64,000 nucleotides of DNA from JBBCJR01 sp037190805 (GTDB lineage: Bacteria > Pseudomonadota > Alphaproteobacteria > Sphingomonadales > Sphingomonadaceae): assembly GCA_037190805.1 (NCBI GenBank), contig JBBCJR010000021.1, positions 1-64,000 of the forward strand, read 5' to 3'. The position numbers were made by a program, and so were the translations under genes. The notes under the pieces were generated by a model. The model saw nothing but the letters and a program-made list of their open reading frames with translations. It was not told the DNA's origin and searched no databases. Positions 1-8,745 of the stretch are shown piece by piece (positions within the stretch are counted from its first letter, which is position 1; each line of letters begins with the position of its first letter).

Positions 1-91
1 ATTTCGGCCGCCCCGCGCCTTGCTTTTGCTTGCAGCCGAGATCGGTGAACAGAACCACACCCGGCAGCGAAAAAAAGCTACAGGATGGCCC

Positions 92-236
92 TGTTCATTA
101 GCTGGAGTAGTTGAGGTGTTGGCGAAGGCCCCTGAGGTTTCGTTCACCGCCCTGAGGCATAGGGGTGAGATTGGCCCACGCCGCCGGAACTGCAAGCATC
201 CAGGGAAGACCAAGACGCCGACGGCAGCTAGAAACT
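92..236 (+). ncRNA. ssrS: Candidate 6S RNA
   Basis: No convincing protein is encoded here. The sequence folds by eye into one long nested rod: 99-104 pairs with 225-230, 118-124 with 216-222, 130-134 with 201-205, and an apical hairpin forms from 144-147/165-168 and 150-153/161-164. A large open bubble remains between 135-143 and 169-200. A rod with a central bubble mimicking an open promoter is the hallmark of 6S RNA, which binds sigma70 RNA polymerase. The 5' side of the bubble carries CCCCTGAG, also present at this place in E. coli 6S RNA. Ends are approximate; a weak hairpin at 258-276 may be the terminator. The typical alphaproteobacterial neighbours (zapA, fau) would lie outside the window. 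Another structured RNA is possible. Confidence 0.58.
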
Positions 237-300
237 TGGGTGAAATTGTACCCCAAAAGGCCTTCGTTCTAGGCCTGTTCTAGCCGCCGCCGGCGGAAAA

Positions 301-375
301 TGGTGGGCGTGGCAAGGATTGAACTTGCGACCCCTGCGATGTCAACACAGTGCTCTACCACTGAGCTACACGCCC
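301..375 (-). tRNA. tRNA-Val (anticodon GAC)
   Basis: Read on the minus strand, the 7-bp acceptor stem (369-375 with 305-311), D-loop, anticodon loop TTGACAT and a canonical T-arm with GTTCAATCC are all present. CCA is encoded at 301-303. The anticodon GAC reads GUC valine codons. The gene lies 43 bp downstream of cpdR on the same strand, so it could be read from the cpdR promoter or from a weak promoter in the gap. Confidence 0.96.
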
Positions 376-418
376 ATGGCGGCTCCCCTAGCCGCAGACT
401 TCGAGCTTGGCAAGCGCC

Positions 419-793
419 TCAGGCAGGGGTCACGTCGACTTCGAGCAGACGGTCGACCTCCGCCACCAGGTCGCGCAGGTGAAACGGCTTTGACAGCACC
501 TTGGCATTGCCCGGCGCGCCGCCCGGATGGTCGAGCGCGACCGCGGCGAACCCGGTGATGAACATTACCCGCATGTGCGGACACAGCGCCACCGCGCGCT
601 GGGCCAACTCGATTCCGTCCATCTCCGGCATGACGATGTCGGTGAGCAGAAGGTCGAACCCGCCGGTCGCAATGTGTGGCAGGGCGGCCGTGCCGCGATC
701 GACCGCCTCCACGGTATAGCCGGCGCGCTCCAGTGCCCTGGCGATGAAACCACGCAGCGAATCATCGTCTTCCGCGAGCAGGATACGCGCCAT
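419..793 (-). CDS. cpdR: CpdR-like single-domain response regulator
   Basis: This 124-residue protein is a lone receiver domain. It has the acidic pocket D9/D10, phospho-acceptor D52 in the TDIVMP motif, T80 and K102 (SKPF). Length and the starting LLAEDDDS block match alphaproteobacterial CpdR, the Caulobacter phosphorelay protein that in its unphosphorylated form directs ClpXP to cell-cycle substrates and is phosphorylated through CckA-ChpT. It has no output domain, as expected. A GGAAGG ribosome site sits six bases before the ATG. The divergent neighbour is the phosphatase gene, with about 280 bp between. The role is inferred from family resemblance; another stand-alone receiver is the alternative. 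Confidence 0.85.
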   Translation of the reverse strand: MARILLAEDDDSLRGFIARALERAGYTVEAVDRGTAALPHIATGGFDLLLTDIVMPEMDGIELAQRAVALCPHMRVMFITGFAAVALDHPGGAPGNAKVLSKPFHLRDLVAEVDRLLEVDVTPA

Positions 794-925
794 TGATGCC
801 TTCCATGTTCATGTACAGGGTCGCTTGCGCGGCCGGCCTGCTTGCTAACCGGCCAGAGATTAAGATTTTCCCGACCCTTTCGACAAGTCCGTAGCATCGC
901 TGAACGTGGGCGGCGCTCGGGAATG

Positions 926-943
926 GTCTCATAGCCGTCACAT
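926..943 (+). promoter_or_regulatory. Possible Pho box upstream of phoX-like gene
   Basis: GTCTCAT, four bases, then GTCACAT form two 7-base half-sites 11 bases apart. That is the spacing of PhoB sites (consensus CTGTCAT-N4-CTGTCAT), with 9 of 14 positions matching. It lies about 130 bp before the start of the PhoX-family phosphatase, a class usually induced by phosphate starvation. The match is imperfect and could be chance. Confidence 0.28.
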
Positions 944-1072
944 TCCTTATCCGAACGGTAACCATATCGCCCGGCCCCGGTCATCGGCGGTGCGTAGGAA
1001 GAGCGCCGGGACGCGCCGACAGGGGGTGATCCCTTCTCCAAGGCTTCACAGCACCAAAAAAAGGATGGACGG

Positions 1073-2671
1073 ATGACGGACGTGATTTCGGCTGCGACGA
1101 TGGACCGTCGCGGCATGCTCAAGGCGGGCGGCACGGCGACGGCCGGTCTTGCCATCGCCGCCCCGCTGAGCGGGCTGATGACCTATCAGGCCCAGGCGGC
1201 CACCAACGAGGCTGGTGCTCAGACCGAGCCGGCTGTCAGCCCCTATGGGCCGATCGCGCCGGTGGCGGACCTCAATACCGGCCTCTACCTGCTCCAGCTG
1301 CCGCAGGGCTTTTCCTATCGCAGCTTCTCGTGGGACGGCGATCTGATGAACGACGGCCAGCGCGTGGTCAGCAGCCACGACGGCATGGCGGTCGTGCAGA
1401 TGACCACCGGCCGCACGCCCGAGGCGGTGCTTATCCGCAACCACGAGCGTGGCGCCGGCGCGCGCATGGTCATCCCCGGCAACCCGGCCGCGCAATATGA
1501 CAATGTGTCGCTGGGCAGCGATCACCCGGGCGGCGGCTGCACCGTGCTGCGCGTTCGCAACGGCCAGCTGGTCGATCACCGCAACACCATCGGCGGCACC
1601 ATCGTCAACTGCGCCGGCGGCCGGTCGCTGTGGGGCACCTGGCTGACCTGCGAGGAAACCACCCAGTCGCTCGAGGCGCAGGGCGGCAAACACCACGGCT
1701 ACATCTTCGACGTCTCCGCCGATCCGCAGCAGACCCGCGCCGTGCCGATCAAGGACATGGGCCGTTTCAGCCACGAGGCGGTGGCGATGGATCCGGTCAC
1801 CGGCTATGCCTATCTGACCGAGGACTCGCGCAACAACTCCGGCTTCTACCGGTTCAAGCCGAACAACACCGCCCGCGCTTATGGTGCCCTCACCCAGGGT
1901 GGCACGCTGCAGGCGGCGAAGGTCATCGGTGTCGATCGCGCCAACCTGCTCGCGCTGGATGGCGTTCGTCCCAGCGATATCGACCGGGTCGGGACCACCC
2001 TCGATATCGAATGGGTGACGATCACCGATCCCGATGCCGATCCCCGCGCCTATAACGAAACCGGCAGCCAGAACCCCGATACCGGCTCGCGCACCGTCGC
2101 GGGCTGCTTTGCAGAGGCGCGCGAGCGCGGCGCTCTGCGTATGAGCCGCGGCGAGGGTATCTGGTATGATGGCCGTGGCGCCTTCTATCTGACCGACACC
2201 TCGTTCGGTTACGAGGCGGGCGGACAGCGGCGTGCGGGGCGCGGGTTTGGCGCGGTCTGGGCCTATCGTCCCAATCCCAGCAACCCCGAGCGCGGCACGC
2301 TGACCCTGATCTACGCCGCGGCGACGGTCATCGGCGGCAACAATCCCGACAACATCACCGTCAGCCCGTCGGGTGGCGTGCTGTTCTGCGAGGACGGCTC
2401 GGCGGTCGTCGATCAATATGGCACCGGCAATCGCCTGATGGGCCTGACCGGCGTTGGAGAAGCCTACATTCTGGCCAAGAACAACATCATGCTCAGCGCC
2501 GCCGACCTCGCGCGCACCGGCCGCACCGGCCAGGTGTCGCCGGGCGACTATCGCGGCAACGAGTTTGCCGGCGCCACCTTCGATCCGACCGGCCGCATCC
2601 TGTTCGTCAATAGCCAGACGCCCGGGATCACCTTCGCGATCAGCGGCCCCTGGGGTCGCGGCAACCTCTGA
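1073..2671 (+). CDS. PhoX-family (DUF839) phosphatase with Tat signal
   Basis: A 532-residue exported protein of the PhoX/DUF839 family, metal-dependent alkaline phosphatases that release phosphate from organic esters outside the cytoplasm. The N-terminus has a twin-arginine signal (D-R12-R13-G-M-L-K) followed by an Ala/Gly-rich hydrophobic stretch and a likely AQA cleavage site near residue 42. Family blocks are visible in order: NCAGG with WGTWLTCEET, RFSHEAVA with LTEDS, and DNITVSPSGG with FCEDG. AAGGA lies seven bases before the ATG. The next gene, 64 bp on, encodes a PEPxxWA-CTERM protein and may be co-transcribed. Family assignment is firm; phosphatase activity is inferred and some DUF839 members are uncharacterised. 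Confidence 0.88.
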   Translation: MTDVISAATMDRRGMLKAGGTATAGLAIAAPLSGLMTYQAQAATNEAGAQTEPAVSPYGPIAPVADLNTGLYLLQLPQGFSYRSFSWDGDLMNDGQRVVSSHDGMAVVQMTTGRTPEAVLIRNHERGAGARMVIPGNPAAQYDNVSLGSDHPGGGCTVLRVRNGQLVDHRNTIGGTIVNCAGGRSLWGTWLTCEETTQSLEAQGGKHHGYIFDVSADPQQTRAVPIKDMGRFSHEAVAMDPVTGYAYLTEDSRNNSGFYRFKPNNTARAYGALTQGGTLQAAKVIGVDRANLLALDGVRPSDIDRVGTTLDIEWVTITDPDADPRAYNETGSQNPDTGSRTVAGCFAEARERGALRMSRGEGIWYDGRGAFYLTDTSFGYEAGGQRRAGRGFGAVWAYRPNPSNPERGTLTLIYAAATVIGGNNPDNITVSPSGGVLFCEDGSAVVDQYGTGNRLMGLTGVGEAYILAKNNIMLSAADLARTGRTGQVSPGDYRGNEFAGATFDPTGRILFVNSQTPGITFAISGPWGRGNL

Positions 2672-2735
2672 TCAACGCCAGCGGCGCCGGGCGGGTGGTC
2701 CGCCCGGCGCCCATTTCAAGAAAAGGATGATTCCG

Positions 2736-3359
2736 ATGCGCAAGATGATTTCAACCCTCGCTCTGGGCCTCGGTCTGGCCCTGATGTCAGCCGCGCCCGC
2801 TCAGGCGGTCGAGGTGATCGCGGCTTCCGCCCCCGGCGGCAATGGCATCACCTATGTCAATGCCACCGACGGCCTGCTGGAAGCCGACCTGAAGCTGAAC
2901 AGCTTCAACCCGGTCAACTTCCAGCTGGGCGTGACCAGCGGCGACGGCGCCACCGTGTCGTTCAGCTCGCTGGTCGACGTCTTCACGTCGGTCAATCTGG
3001 GTGAGCCCCTTGGCTCGCTGGTCCTCGAGCTGACCAATGGCGTCACCTTCGGCACCATCGGGTCGATCAGCCCCGCGTTCAGCACCTTCACCAGCGCGCT
3101 CAACGATGCCGGCAATCGTCTGACCATCACCTTCGGCGGCGGCGAGAATCTGGCCGTCGGCCTGGGCGCGATCGGCGGCGGCTTCGACAATTTCGGCCTC
3201 GACCTCAACGGTCTGGTCGCGGGCGACAATTTCGCCCTCAGCATCACGCCCGGCATGGTGCCCGAGCCGGCGACCTGGGTGCAGATGATCCTCGGCTTCG
3301 GCATCGCCGGCGTTCTGGTGCGTCGCCGCCGCCAGGCGCTGCGGACCGTCGCCGCCTGA
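2736..3359 (+). CDS. PEPxxWA-CTERM sorting domain protein
   Basis: A 207-residue secreted protein with an N-terminal signal peptide ending in APAQA and a C-terminal sorting signal: P-E-P-A-T-W, a hydrophobic helix (MILGFGIAG) and a basic tail VRRRRQ. This tripartite tail is the Sphingomonad PEPxxWA variant of PEP-CTERM, expected to be handled by an exosortase, which is not in this window. The middle (about residues 25-175) is Gly/Asn/Leu/Thr-rich with no recognised domain, as is common for such extracellular matrix-associated proteins. The start at 2736 is preferred to 2727 because AAGG sits at 2723-2726, nine bases ahead. It follows the PhoX-like gene closely. Confidence 0.85.
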   Translation: MRKMISTLALGLGLALMSAAPAQAVEVIAASAPGGNGITYVNATDGLLEADLKLNSFNPVNFQLGVTSGDGATVSFSSLVDVFTSVNLGEPLGSLVLELTNGVTFGTIGSISPAFSTFTSALNDAGNRLTITFGGGENLAVGLGAIGGGFDNFGLDLNGLVAGDNFALSITPGMVPEPATWVQMILGFGIAGVLVRRRRQALRTVAA

Positions 3360-3386
3360 CATTCGCCTTCGGGTGAAAATGGGATA

Positions 3387-3416
3387 GGGGACGGTGGTGA
3401 TCCGCCGTCCCCTTAT
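3387..3416 (+). terminator. Hairpin terminator after the PEPxxWA-CTERM gene
   Basis: GGGGACGG (3387-3394) pairs perfectly with CCGTCCCC (3405-3412) around a 10-base loop, followed by TTATT. It sits 27 bp past the stop codon and just before the prepilin peptidase gene, so it probably separates the two transcription units. Confidence 0.6.
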
Positions 3417-3422
3417 TCCGTC

Positions 3423-4181
3423 ATGATGCCGGCGTCCGCCTGGATGGTGCTGGGAGCCGTATTCGGCCTTGTCGTCGGCAGTTTTCTGGCGACGCTGGTG
3501 CTGCGCTGGCCGGCGGGGCGGACGACGGGCGGGCGGTCCGCCTGCGACGGCTGCGGTGCCGCGCTCGGTCCGATCGAGTTGGTGCCGCTGTTTTCCTACC
3601 TGATGCTGGGCGGCCGTTGTCGGCGCTGCCGGGCGGCGATCGACCCGCGCCATCCGGTGATCGAGCTGGCGGCCGGTGCCGTCGGGGCCAGCGCGCTGTT
3701 CGTGCTGCCAGGTGTTGCTGGCCTGTCGCTGGCGGTGGCGGGCTGGCTGCTGCTGGCCCTTGCCGCGCTTGACGCGGAGGCGCTGTGGCTGCCCGATCGG
3801 CTGACCTTGCCGCTTGCCGCCCTGGGTATCGCGGATGCCTGGCTGTTCGATCCCGACGGGCTGACGGCGAGATTGATCGGCGTGGCCGGGGGCTTCCTGG
3901 TGCTGGAGGCGATTCGCCGGCTCTATGTTCTGCTGCGGCGTCGCGAGGGGATGGGCGGAGGCGATCCGAAACTGTTCGGAGCGATTGGCGCCTGGCTGGG
4001 CTGGACCGGCTTGCCGTTGGTGCTGGCGCTGGCGGGGATCGTCGGTCTTGGCTGGGTCGCGGCCCGCCGTATCGGTGGGCGGCCGGTGCCGATCGAACTG
4101 CCGCTGGGCAGCCTGATGGCCCTTGCGGCCTGGCCGCTCCTGTTGCTGAAAGCCGGAGGATTGCCGGTTCCTGGACTTTAA
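3423..4181 (+). CDS. gspO: Prepilin peptidase / N-methyltransferase (A24 family)
   Basis: A 252-residue polytopic inner membrane protein that cleaves and N-methylates the type II secretion pseudopilins. Near residues 40-70 there are two CxxC pairs (CDGC and CRRC) of the zinc-binding cytoplasmic loop. The two catalytic aspartate sites of the A24 family follow: LDAEALWLPD in the middle and GGGDPKLFGAIG after it. Several hydrophobic helices flank these. It stands just before gspC with a 66-bp gap, so it heads the secretion cluster, although a separate promoter in the gap is possible. ATG codons at 3423 and 3426 are both possible; no strong ribosome site decides. Confidence 0.92.
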   Translation: MMPASAWMVLGAVFGLVVGSFLATLVLRWPAGRTTGGRSACDGCGAALGPIELVPLFSYLMLGGRCRRCRAAIDPRHPVIELAAGAVGASALFVLPGVAGLSLAVAGWLLLALAALDAEALWLPDRLTLPLAALGIADAWLFDPDGLTARLIGVAGGFLVLEAIRRLYVLLRRREGMGGGDPKLFGAIGAWLGWTGLPLVLALAGIVGLGWVAARRIGGRPVPIELPLGSLMALAAWPLLLLKAGGLPVPGL

Positions 4182-4247
4182 TGACTGTCACAAGACTGAC
4201 CCGTAACCGACATTGGAGCGTCATCCCGTCGTCCTAGTGGGCGCGAC

Positions 4248-5081
4248 ATGGCAATCGGCCTCACGCTTCTCCGTCCCGATCTCCGGCGCCTGGCACGGCT
4301 GAGCGGCCGTGTGTCGCCGCGTACGGTCGTCAACGGGCTGGAGATCCTGCTGCTGATCCTGATCGGCCTGCAATTGGCGCGCTTCCTGTGGGCCATCGCG
4401 GCTCCCGTCGGGCCGCTTGGCGATTGGCGTCCGCCCGTCGTCGCCCAGCCTGCGGCCGATCCGCGGCTGTTGACGAGTTTCGATGCCTTTTTCCGCACAG
4501 GCGGCGATGGCGCGATGCAGGTGTCGACCCTCGACCTCGACCTGTTCGGCACCCGCGTCGATCCGGTCGGTGGACGCGGCGCGGCGATCATCGGCGGCAG
4601 CGACGGCGTCCAGGCGAGCTATCTGGTCGGCGAGGAGGTGCGCCCCGGCGTCGTGCTTCAGGCGGTGGCCGAAGATCACGTCACCCTGTCGCGCGGTGGC
4701 GTAAGCGAGCAGCTGTTCCTCGACCAGTCCGTCGGCGGCCCGGCTCCCGCCGCAGCGGCTCCGTCCTCATCTGCGCCATCCGCCGCCGGCGCCGGTGCCG
4801 GGGTCGATCCCCGGGCGCTGGTCGCGCAGACCGCGTTGATGCCGCGCATGAAGGGATCGACGGTCACCGGCTATGCGATCCAGCCGCAGGGCGCGGGCGA
4901 CGTGTTCGGCAGGGCGGGATTCCTGGCTGGCGACGTTCTCGTCTCCGTCAACGGCATGCGCATGACCTCTCCCGACAGCCTGGCCGCCCTTGCCAGCCGC
5001 CTGGGCGAAAGCCCGGAAGCGGTGGTCGAGGTCGAGCGCGGCGGGCGGATCGTCACCCTCTCGGTTCCGGTATCGAAATGA
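4248..5081 (+). CDS. gspC: T2SS inner membrane protein GspC
   Basis: A 277-residue bitopic protein linking the inner membrane platform to the GspD secretin. A single membrane helix lies near residues 29-47. It is followed by a Pro-rich linker, the HR domain (about 75-165, LDLFGTRVDP...GEEVRPGVVL) that contacts secretin domain N0, an Ala/Ser/Pro-rich spacer and a C-terminal PDZ domain (about 195-277, RAGFLAGDVLVSVNG). The stop overlaps the gspD start in ATGA, indicating translational coupling. A second GspC-like gene closes this operon at 15517. Confidence 0.93.
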   Translation: MAIGLTLLRPDLRRLARLSGRVSPRTVVNGLEILLLILIGLQLARFLWAIAAPVGPLGDWRPPVVAQPAADPRLLTSFDAFFRTGGDGAMQVSTLDLDLFGTRVDPVGGRGAAIIGGSDGVQASYLVGEEVRPGVVLQAVAEDHVTLSRGGVSEQLFLDQSVGGPAPAAAAPSSSAPSAAGAGAGVDPRALVAQTALMPRMKGSTVTGYAIQPQGAGDVFGRAGFLAGDVLVSVNGMRMTSPDSLAALASRLGESPEAVVEVERGGRIVTLSVPVSK

Positions 5082-7180
5082 ACAGACGGCTTTCCCTTCT
5101 CCTCGGCCTGGCGCTGATGCTGCCGGCTCCCGCTACCGCTCAGCAGCAGATGGTGAACCTGCGCGATGCGGACATCCGCGCCTTCATCCAGGACGTGTCG
5201 CGCGCCACCGGTCGCAGCTTCATCATCGACCCCCGCGTCCAGGGCAAGGTGACGGTCGTCACCGACAAGCCGATCGGGCGCACCCAATATTTCGAGTTGT
5301 TCCTCTCCACCCTGCGCGCCAACGGGCTTGTCGCGCTGCCGACCGGCAATGGCGCTTTCCGCATCCAGCCGGCAGAGGGCGTGGCGACGCAGGCGCCCGC
5401 CATGACCCAGGGCGGCAACCGGTTCGTGACCGAGGTCATCCGCCTCAACAGCATCGATGCCCAGTCCGCGCTGGACGCGTTGAGGCCGCTGGTCAGCAAG
5501 GACGGCTCGATCAGCGCCAATCGCGCGGGCAATTCGATCGTCGTCGCCGACTTTGCCGACAACCTCGCCCGCATCCGCTCGCTGATCCGCCAGATGGACC
5601 GCGAGCGTGGCACCACCCGCATCGTGCCCCTGGCCAACGCCAGCGCGCGCGAGATCGCCAGCGCGCTGGGCGTGCTCGCTTCCGGCCAGGGTGGGGGCGA
5701 AGGCGGCGGCGGGGCTGGCATCTCGATCGTGCCGATCGACAGTTCGAACGCGGTCGTGTTGCGCGGTGATCCGGCCAGTGTGGCACGGTTGGTCGAAACC
5801 GTTCAGGAACTGGATCGGCGCGCGGCCAAGGGCGTCGACGTCAAGGTCATCTTCCTCGAACATGCCGACGCGGAAAAGCTGCTGCCCGTGCTTCAGCAGA
5901 TCGTCGGTCAGCAGGCGTCGATCCTGCCCTCGGCGGCCAGCACAGCCGCGGCTCGTTCGCGCGCATCGGGCGGGGAGGGGGCGGCCGCCAGTGCGCCGCC
6001 GCCGGCAGCTGCCCCGATGCCCTCGCCCTCGCCGAGCGGGGCGGTCATCGCGCGCTACGAGGGGGCGAACGCGATCATCATCTCGGCCCCGTCGGACATG
6101 CAGCGGATTCTGGGCGACGTGGTCCGCCAGCTCGACACCCGGCGCGAGCAGGTGCTGGTCGAGGCGATCATCGTCGAGATTTCGGACACCGCGGCCAAGC
6201 GGCTGGGCGTCCAGTTCCTGCTGGGCGGCCTGCCGGGCAGCGGAATACCGTTTGCCGCCACCAACTATTCCAACACCGCGCCCAACCTGCTGGCGATCGC
6301 CGGCGCCGTGGGCGCGCGCGAATTGGCGCGGACGACGACGACGATGAACGGCAATACCGTCATCACCAGCACCAATTCGGCGACCGCCGACCAGCTGGAA
6401 CAGGCGGCGGTCAGCTCGCTGCTGAACGCGGCCGGCGGGTTTGGCGGCTTTGCCAGCAAGCTGGGCGGGGATGCGATCTTCGCCACGATCATCAACGCGG
6501 TGAAGCAGGACAACACCTCCAACATCCTGTCGACGCCATCGATCATGACGCTGGACAATCAGGAAGCGAAAATCCTGGTCGGTCAGGAAATTCCGGTGAC
6601 GACCGGCGAGGCCTTGTCGGGGAATTTCGACAATGCGTTCCGCACCGTTCAGCGCCAGAATGTCGGCATCCAACTGGAGGTGAAACCCCAGATCAACCAG
6701 GGCGGCGCGATCAAGCTGTTTCTGCGTCAGGAGGTGTCGTCGATCGCCGGCCCGGTGTCGGACGATTTCAACGACCTCATCCTCAACAAGCGCGAGATCG
6801 AGACCACCGTCACAGTCGACGATGGCGAGATCATCGCCCTGGGCGGACTCCTGGACGAGAACGAGCGCCGGTCACTGCAGAAGATACCGCTGCTGGGGGA
6901 CATTCCCGGATTGGGCCAGCTGTTCCGGTCGCGCGCGCGGGAGCGGGCGAAGACCAATCTGATGGTCTTCATCCGCCCGACGATCATTCGCTCGACGGAG
7001 GACGCGCGCGAGATCGCGGCTCGCCGGTTCGACTACAGCCGCGCCGACCAGCTGTCCCGCCGCCCGGAGCAGGAGCCGGCGCTGGACGCGTTGGTGCGCG
7101 ACTATCTGCAGGCGACTCCACCCCGGGGCACACCCGATCCGTCTGTCGCTCCTGCTCAGCCGCCGGTGGAAAAGCCATGA
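5078..7180 (+). CDS. gspD: T2SS outer membrane secretin GspD
   Basis: A 700-residue secretin forming the outer membrane channel. A signal peptide ends in AATAQ-type sequence near residue 22, followed by N0 (VNLRDADIRAFIQDV) and N1-N3 repeats. A low-complexity Ala/Ser/Pro segment near residues 290-325 interrupts N3. The secretin beta-domain carries the signature PLLGDIPGLGQLF near residues 603-616. The start at 5078 overlaps the gspC stop and gives a proper signal peptide; upstream in-frame codons only read through gspC. No S-domain resembling that of Klebsiella PulD is evident, but the short lipoprotein at 15053 is a pilotin candidate. Confidence 0.95.
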   Translation: MNRRLSLLLGLALMLPAPATAQQQMVNLRDADIRAFIQDVSRATGRSFIIDPRVQGKVTVVTDKPIGRTQYFELFLSTLRANGLVALPTGNGAFRIQPAEGVATQAPAMTQGGNRFVTEVIRLNSIDAQSALDALRPLVSKDGSISANRAGNSIVVADFADNLARIRSLIRQMDRERGTTRIVPLANASAREIASALGVLASGQGGGEGGGGAGISIVPIDSSNAVVLRGDPASVARLVETVQELDRRAAKGVDVKVIFLEHADAEKLLPVLQQIVGQQASILPSAASTAAARSRASGGEGAAASAPPPAAAPMPSPSPSGAVIARYEGANAIIISAPSDMQRILGDVVRQLDTRREQVLVEAIIVEISDTAAKRLGVQFLLGGLPGSGIPFAATNYSNTAPNLLAIAGAVGARELARTTTTMNGNTVITSTNSATADQLEQAAVSSLLNAAGGFGGFASKLGGDAIFATIINAVKQDNTSNILSTPSIMTLDNQEAKILVGQEIPVTTGEALSGNFDNAFRTVQRQNVGIQLEVKPQINQGGAIKLFLRQEVSSIAGPVSDDFNDLILNKREIETTVTVDDGEIIALGGLLDENERRSLQKIPLLGDIPGLGQLFRSRARERAKTNLMVFIRPTIIRSTEDAREIAARRFDYSRADQLSRRPEQEPALDALVRDYLQATPPRGTPDPSVAPAQPPVEKP

Positions 7181-8745
7181 TCGAGCAGGACGCAGTACCC
7201 CCCACCGCCGCCGATCGCTCGACGCCGGATCAGCAGGCGCCCGCCGGGGGCCGCGACCCGTCGCCGCTGGTCATTCCCTATGCCTTCGCCAAGCGGTTCG
7301 GGGTCATCATCCTCGGTCTCGACGGGGAGCGGTTCCGCATCGGCCTTCGGGAAGGCGACGACAGCCGGGCGCTGACCGAGATCCGTCGCGTTCTCGCCAA
7401 GCCGCTGGTGGCGGAGTTCGTCTCGCGGCGCGAGTTCGATCGCCTGCTGTCCGAACATTATGCCGCCGACGGCCTCGACGCCTCGGGCGTGGCCGGTGAC
7501 ATCGACCGCTCGGGCGGGCTGGACATGCTGATCGACGAGATGCCGGCGGCGGAAGACCTGCTCGCCAGCCAGGACGACGCGCCGGTCATCCGCCTCATCA
7601 ACGGCGTCATCGCCGAAGCGGTGCGCCAGGGCGCGTCCGACATCCATATCGAACCCTATGAGGATAACCTCATCGTCCGCCTCAGGGTCGACGGCGTGCT
7701 GCGCGAGGCGTTGCGCCTGCCGGCCCGGGTGGCGCAGCTGCTGGTCAGCCGTGTGAAGGTCATGGCCCGCCTCGACATCGCCGAGCGGCGCGTGCCCCAG
7801 GACGGCCGGGTCGGCCTGACGCTGGGCGGCAAGTCGCTGGACGTGCGCGTCTCGACCTTGCCCGCCCGTCATGGCGAGCGTGTGGTGCTGCGGATTCTCG
7901 ACAAGGATCAGGCGGGGCTCAGCCTCACCGACCTCGGCCTGCCGTTCGACCTCCTCGCCTCGGTACAGGCAGGGCTGGCCGAGCCGAACGGTATCATCCT
8001 CGTCACCGGGCCGACCGGGTCGGGCAAGACCACGACCCTCTATGCCGGTCTCAGGACGCTGAACGATGGCAGCCGCAACATCCTCACCGTCGAGGACCCG
8101 GTCGAATATGCGATTGAGGGGGTTGGTCAGACCCAGGTCAACGCCAAGGTCGGCCTGAGCTTTGCCGCCGGCTTGCGCGCCATTCTGCGCCAGGACCCGG
8201 ACATCGTCATGGTCGGCGAAATCCGCGACACCGAAACGGCCTCGATCGCGGTCCAGGCGGCGTTGACGGGGCATCTGGTCCTGTCGACCGTCCACACCAA
8301 CGACGCCGTTGGCGCCATCACCCGCCTGCGCGACATGGGGGTGGAGCCGTTCCTACTTGCATCCACCCTGCGTCTGATCGTCGCCCAGCGGCTGGTCCGC
8401 CGCCTCTGCCCGCAATGCCGCGAGCCGACGCAGGCCGACGCCGCCACGGCTGCCCAGATCGGGCTCGACACCGGCGCCACCATCTATCGTCCGACAGGCT
8501 GTCCGTCGTGCAACAACAGCGGGTTCGTCGGCCGCACAGGCATTTACGAGGCCATCCGCATCGACGAGCATATCCGCGGCCTCATCAACCGCAATTGCGA
8601 CGAAGCGGCGATCGGGGCCTATACGCACGGCCGCTCTCCGAACCTCGCCGGTGCCGCCCGGCGGGCGGTGGTGGCGGGGCTGACCACGGTCGAGGAGGCG
8701 GTGCGCATCACCCGCGCCCAGGACACGTCCGATGCCGGCCTTTGA
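7177..8745 (+). CDS. gspE: T2SS cytoplasmic ATPase GspE
   Basis: A 522-residue hexameric ATPase powering pseudopilus assembly. It has an N-terminal regulatory region, Walker A GPTGSGKT at residues 278-285, the VEDPVEY Asp-box region, Walker B around DIVMVGEIRD, and a His-box VHTND. Zinc ligands are C411/C414 (CPQC) and C442/C445 (CPSC), the four-Cys finger of GspE. It overlaps gspD by ATGA and gspF by 14 bp. It should dock on GspL through its N-terminus. Confidence 0.96.
   Translation: MIEQDAVPPTAADRSTPDQQAPAGGRDPSPLVIPYAFAKRFGVIILGLDGERFRIGLREGDDSRALTEIRRVLAKPLVAEFVSRREFDRLLSEHYAADGLDASGVAGDIDRSGGLDMLIDEMPAAEDLLASQDDAPVIRLINGVIAEAVRQGASDIHIEPYEDNLIVRLRVDGVLREALRLPARVAQLLVSRVKVMARLDIAERRVPQDGRVGLTLGGKSLDVRVSTLPARHGERVVLRILDKDQAGLSLTDLGLPFDLLASVQAGLAEPNGIILVTGPTGSGKTTTLYAGLRTLNDGSRNILTVEDPVEYAIEGVGQTQVNAKVGLSFAAGLRAILRQDPDIVMVGEIRDTETASIAVQAALTGHLVLSTVHTNDAVGAITRLRDMGVEPFLLASTLRLIVAQRLVRRLCPQCREPTQADAATAAQIGLDTGATIYRPTGCPSCNNSGFVGRTGIYEAIRIDEHIRGLINRNCDEAAIGAYTHGRSPNLAGAARRAVVAGLTTVEEAVRITRAQDTSDAGL

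Noticed and set aside
20..283. Open frame of 87 codons on the plus strand at the window start
   Set aside because: Composition is random-looking with no family sequence, and the same bases form the nested helices of the 6S-like RNA.
1046..2416. 456-codon minus-strand frame opposite the PhoX-like gene
   Set aside because: Arg/Ala/Gly-rich antisense shadow of a GC-rich gene; the plus-strand frame has a Tat signal and PhoX motifs.
4388..5077. N-terminal extension of gspD into gspC
   Set aside because: The extension is Arg-rich frame-shifted gspC; the ATG at 5078 gives a signal peptide and the usual ATGA coupling.
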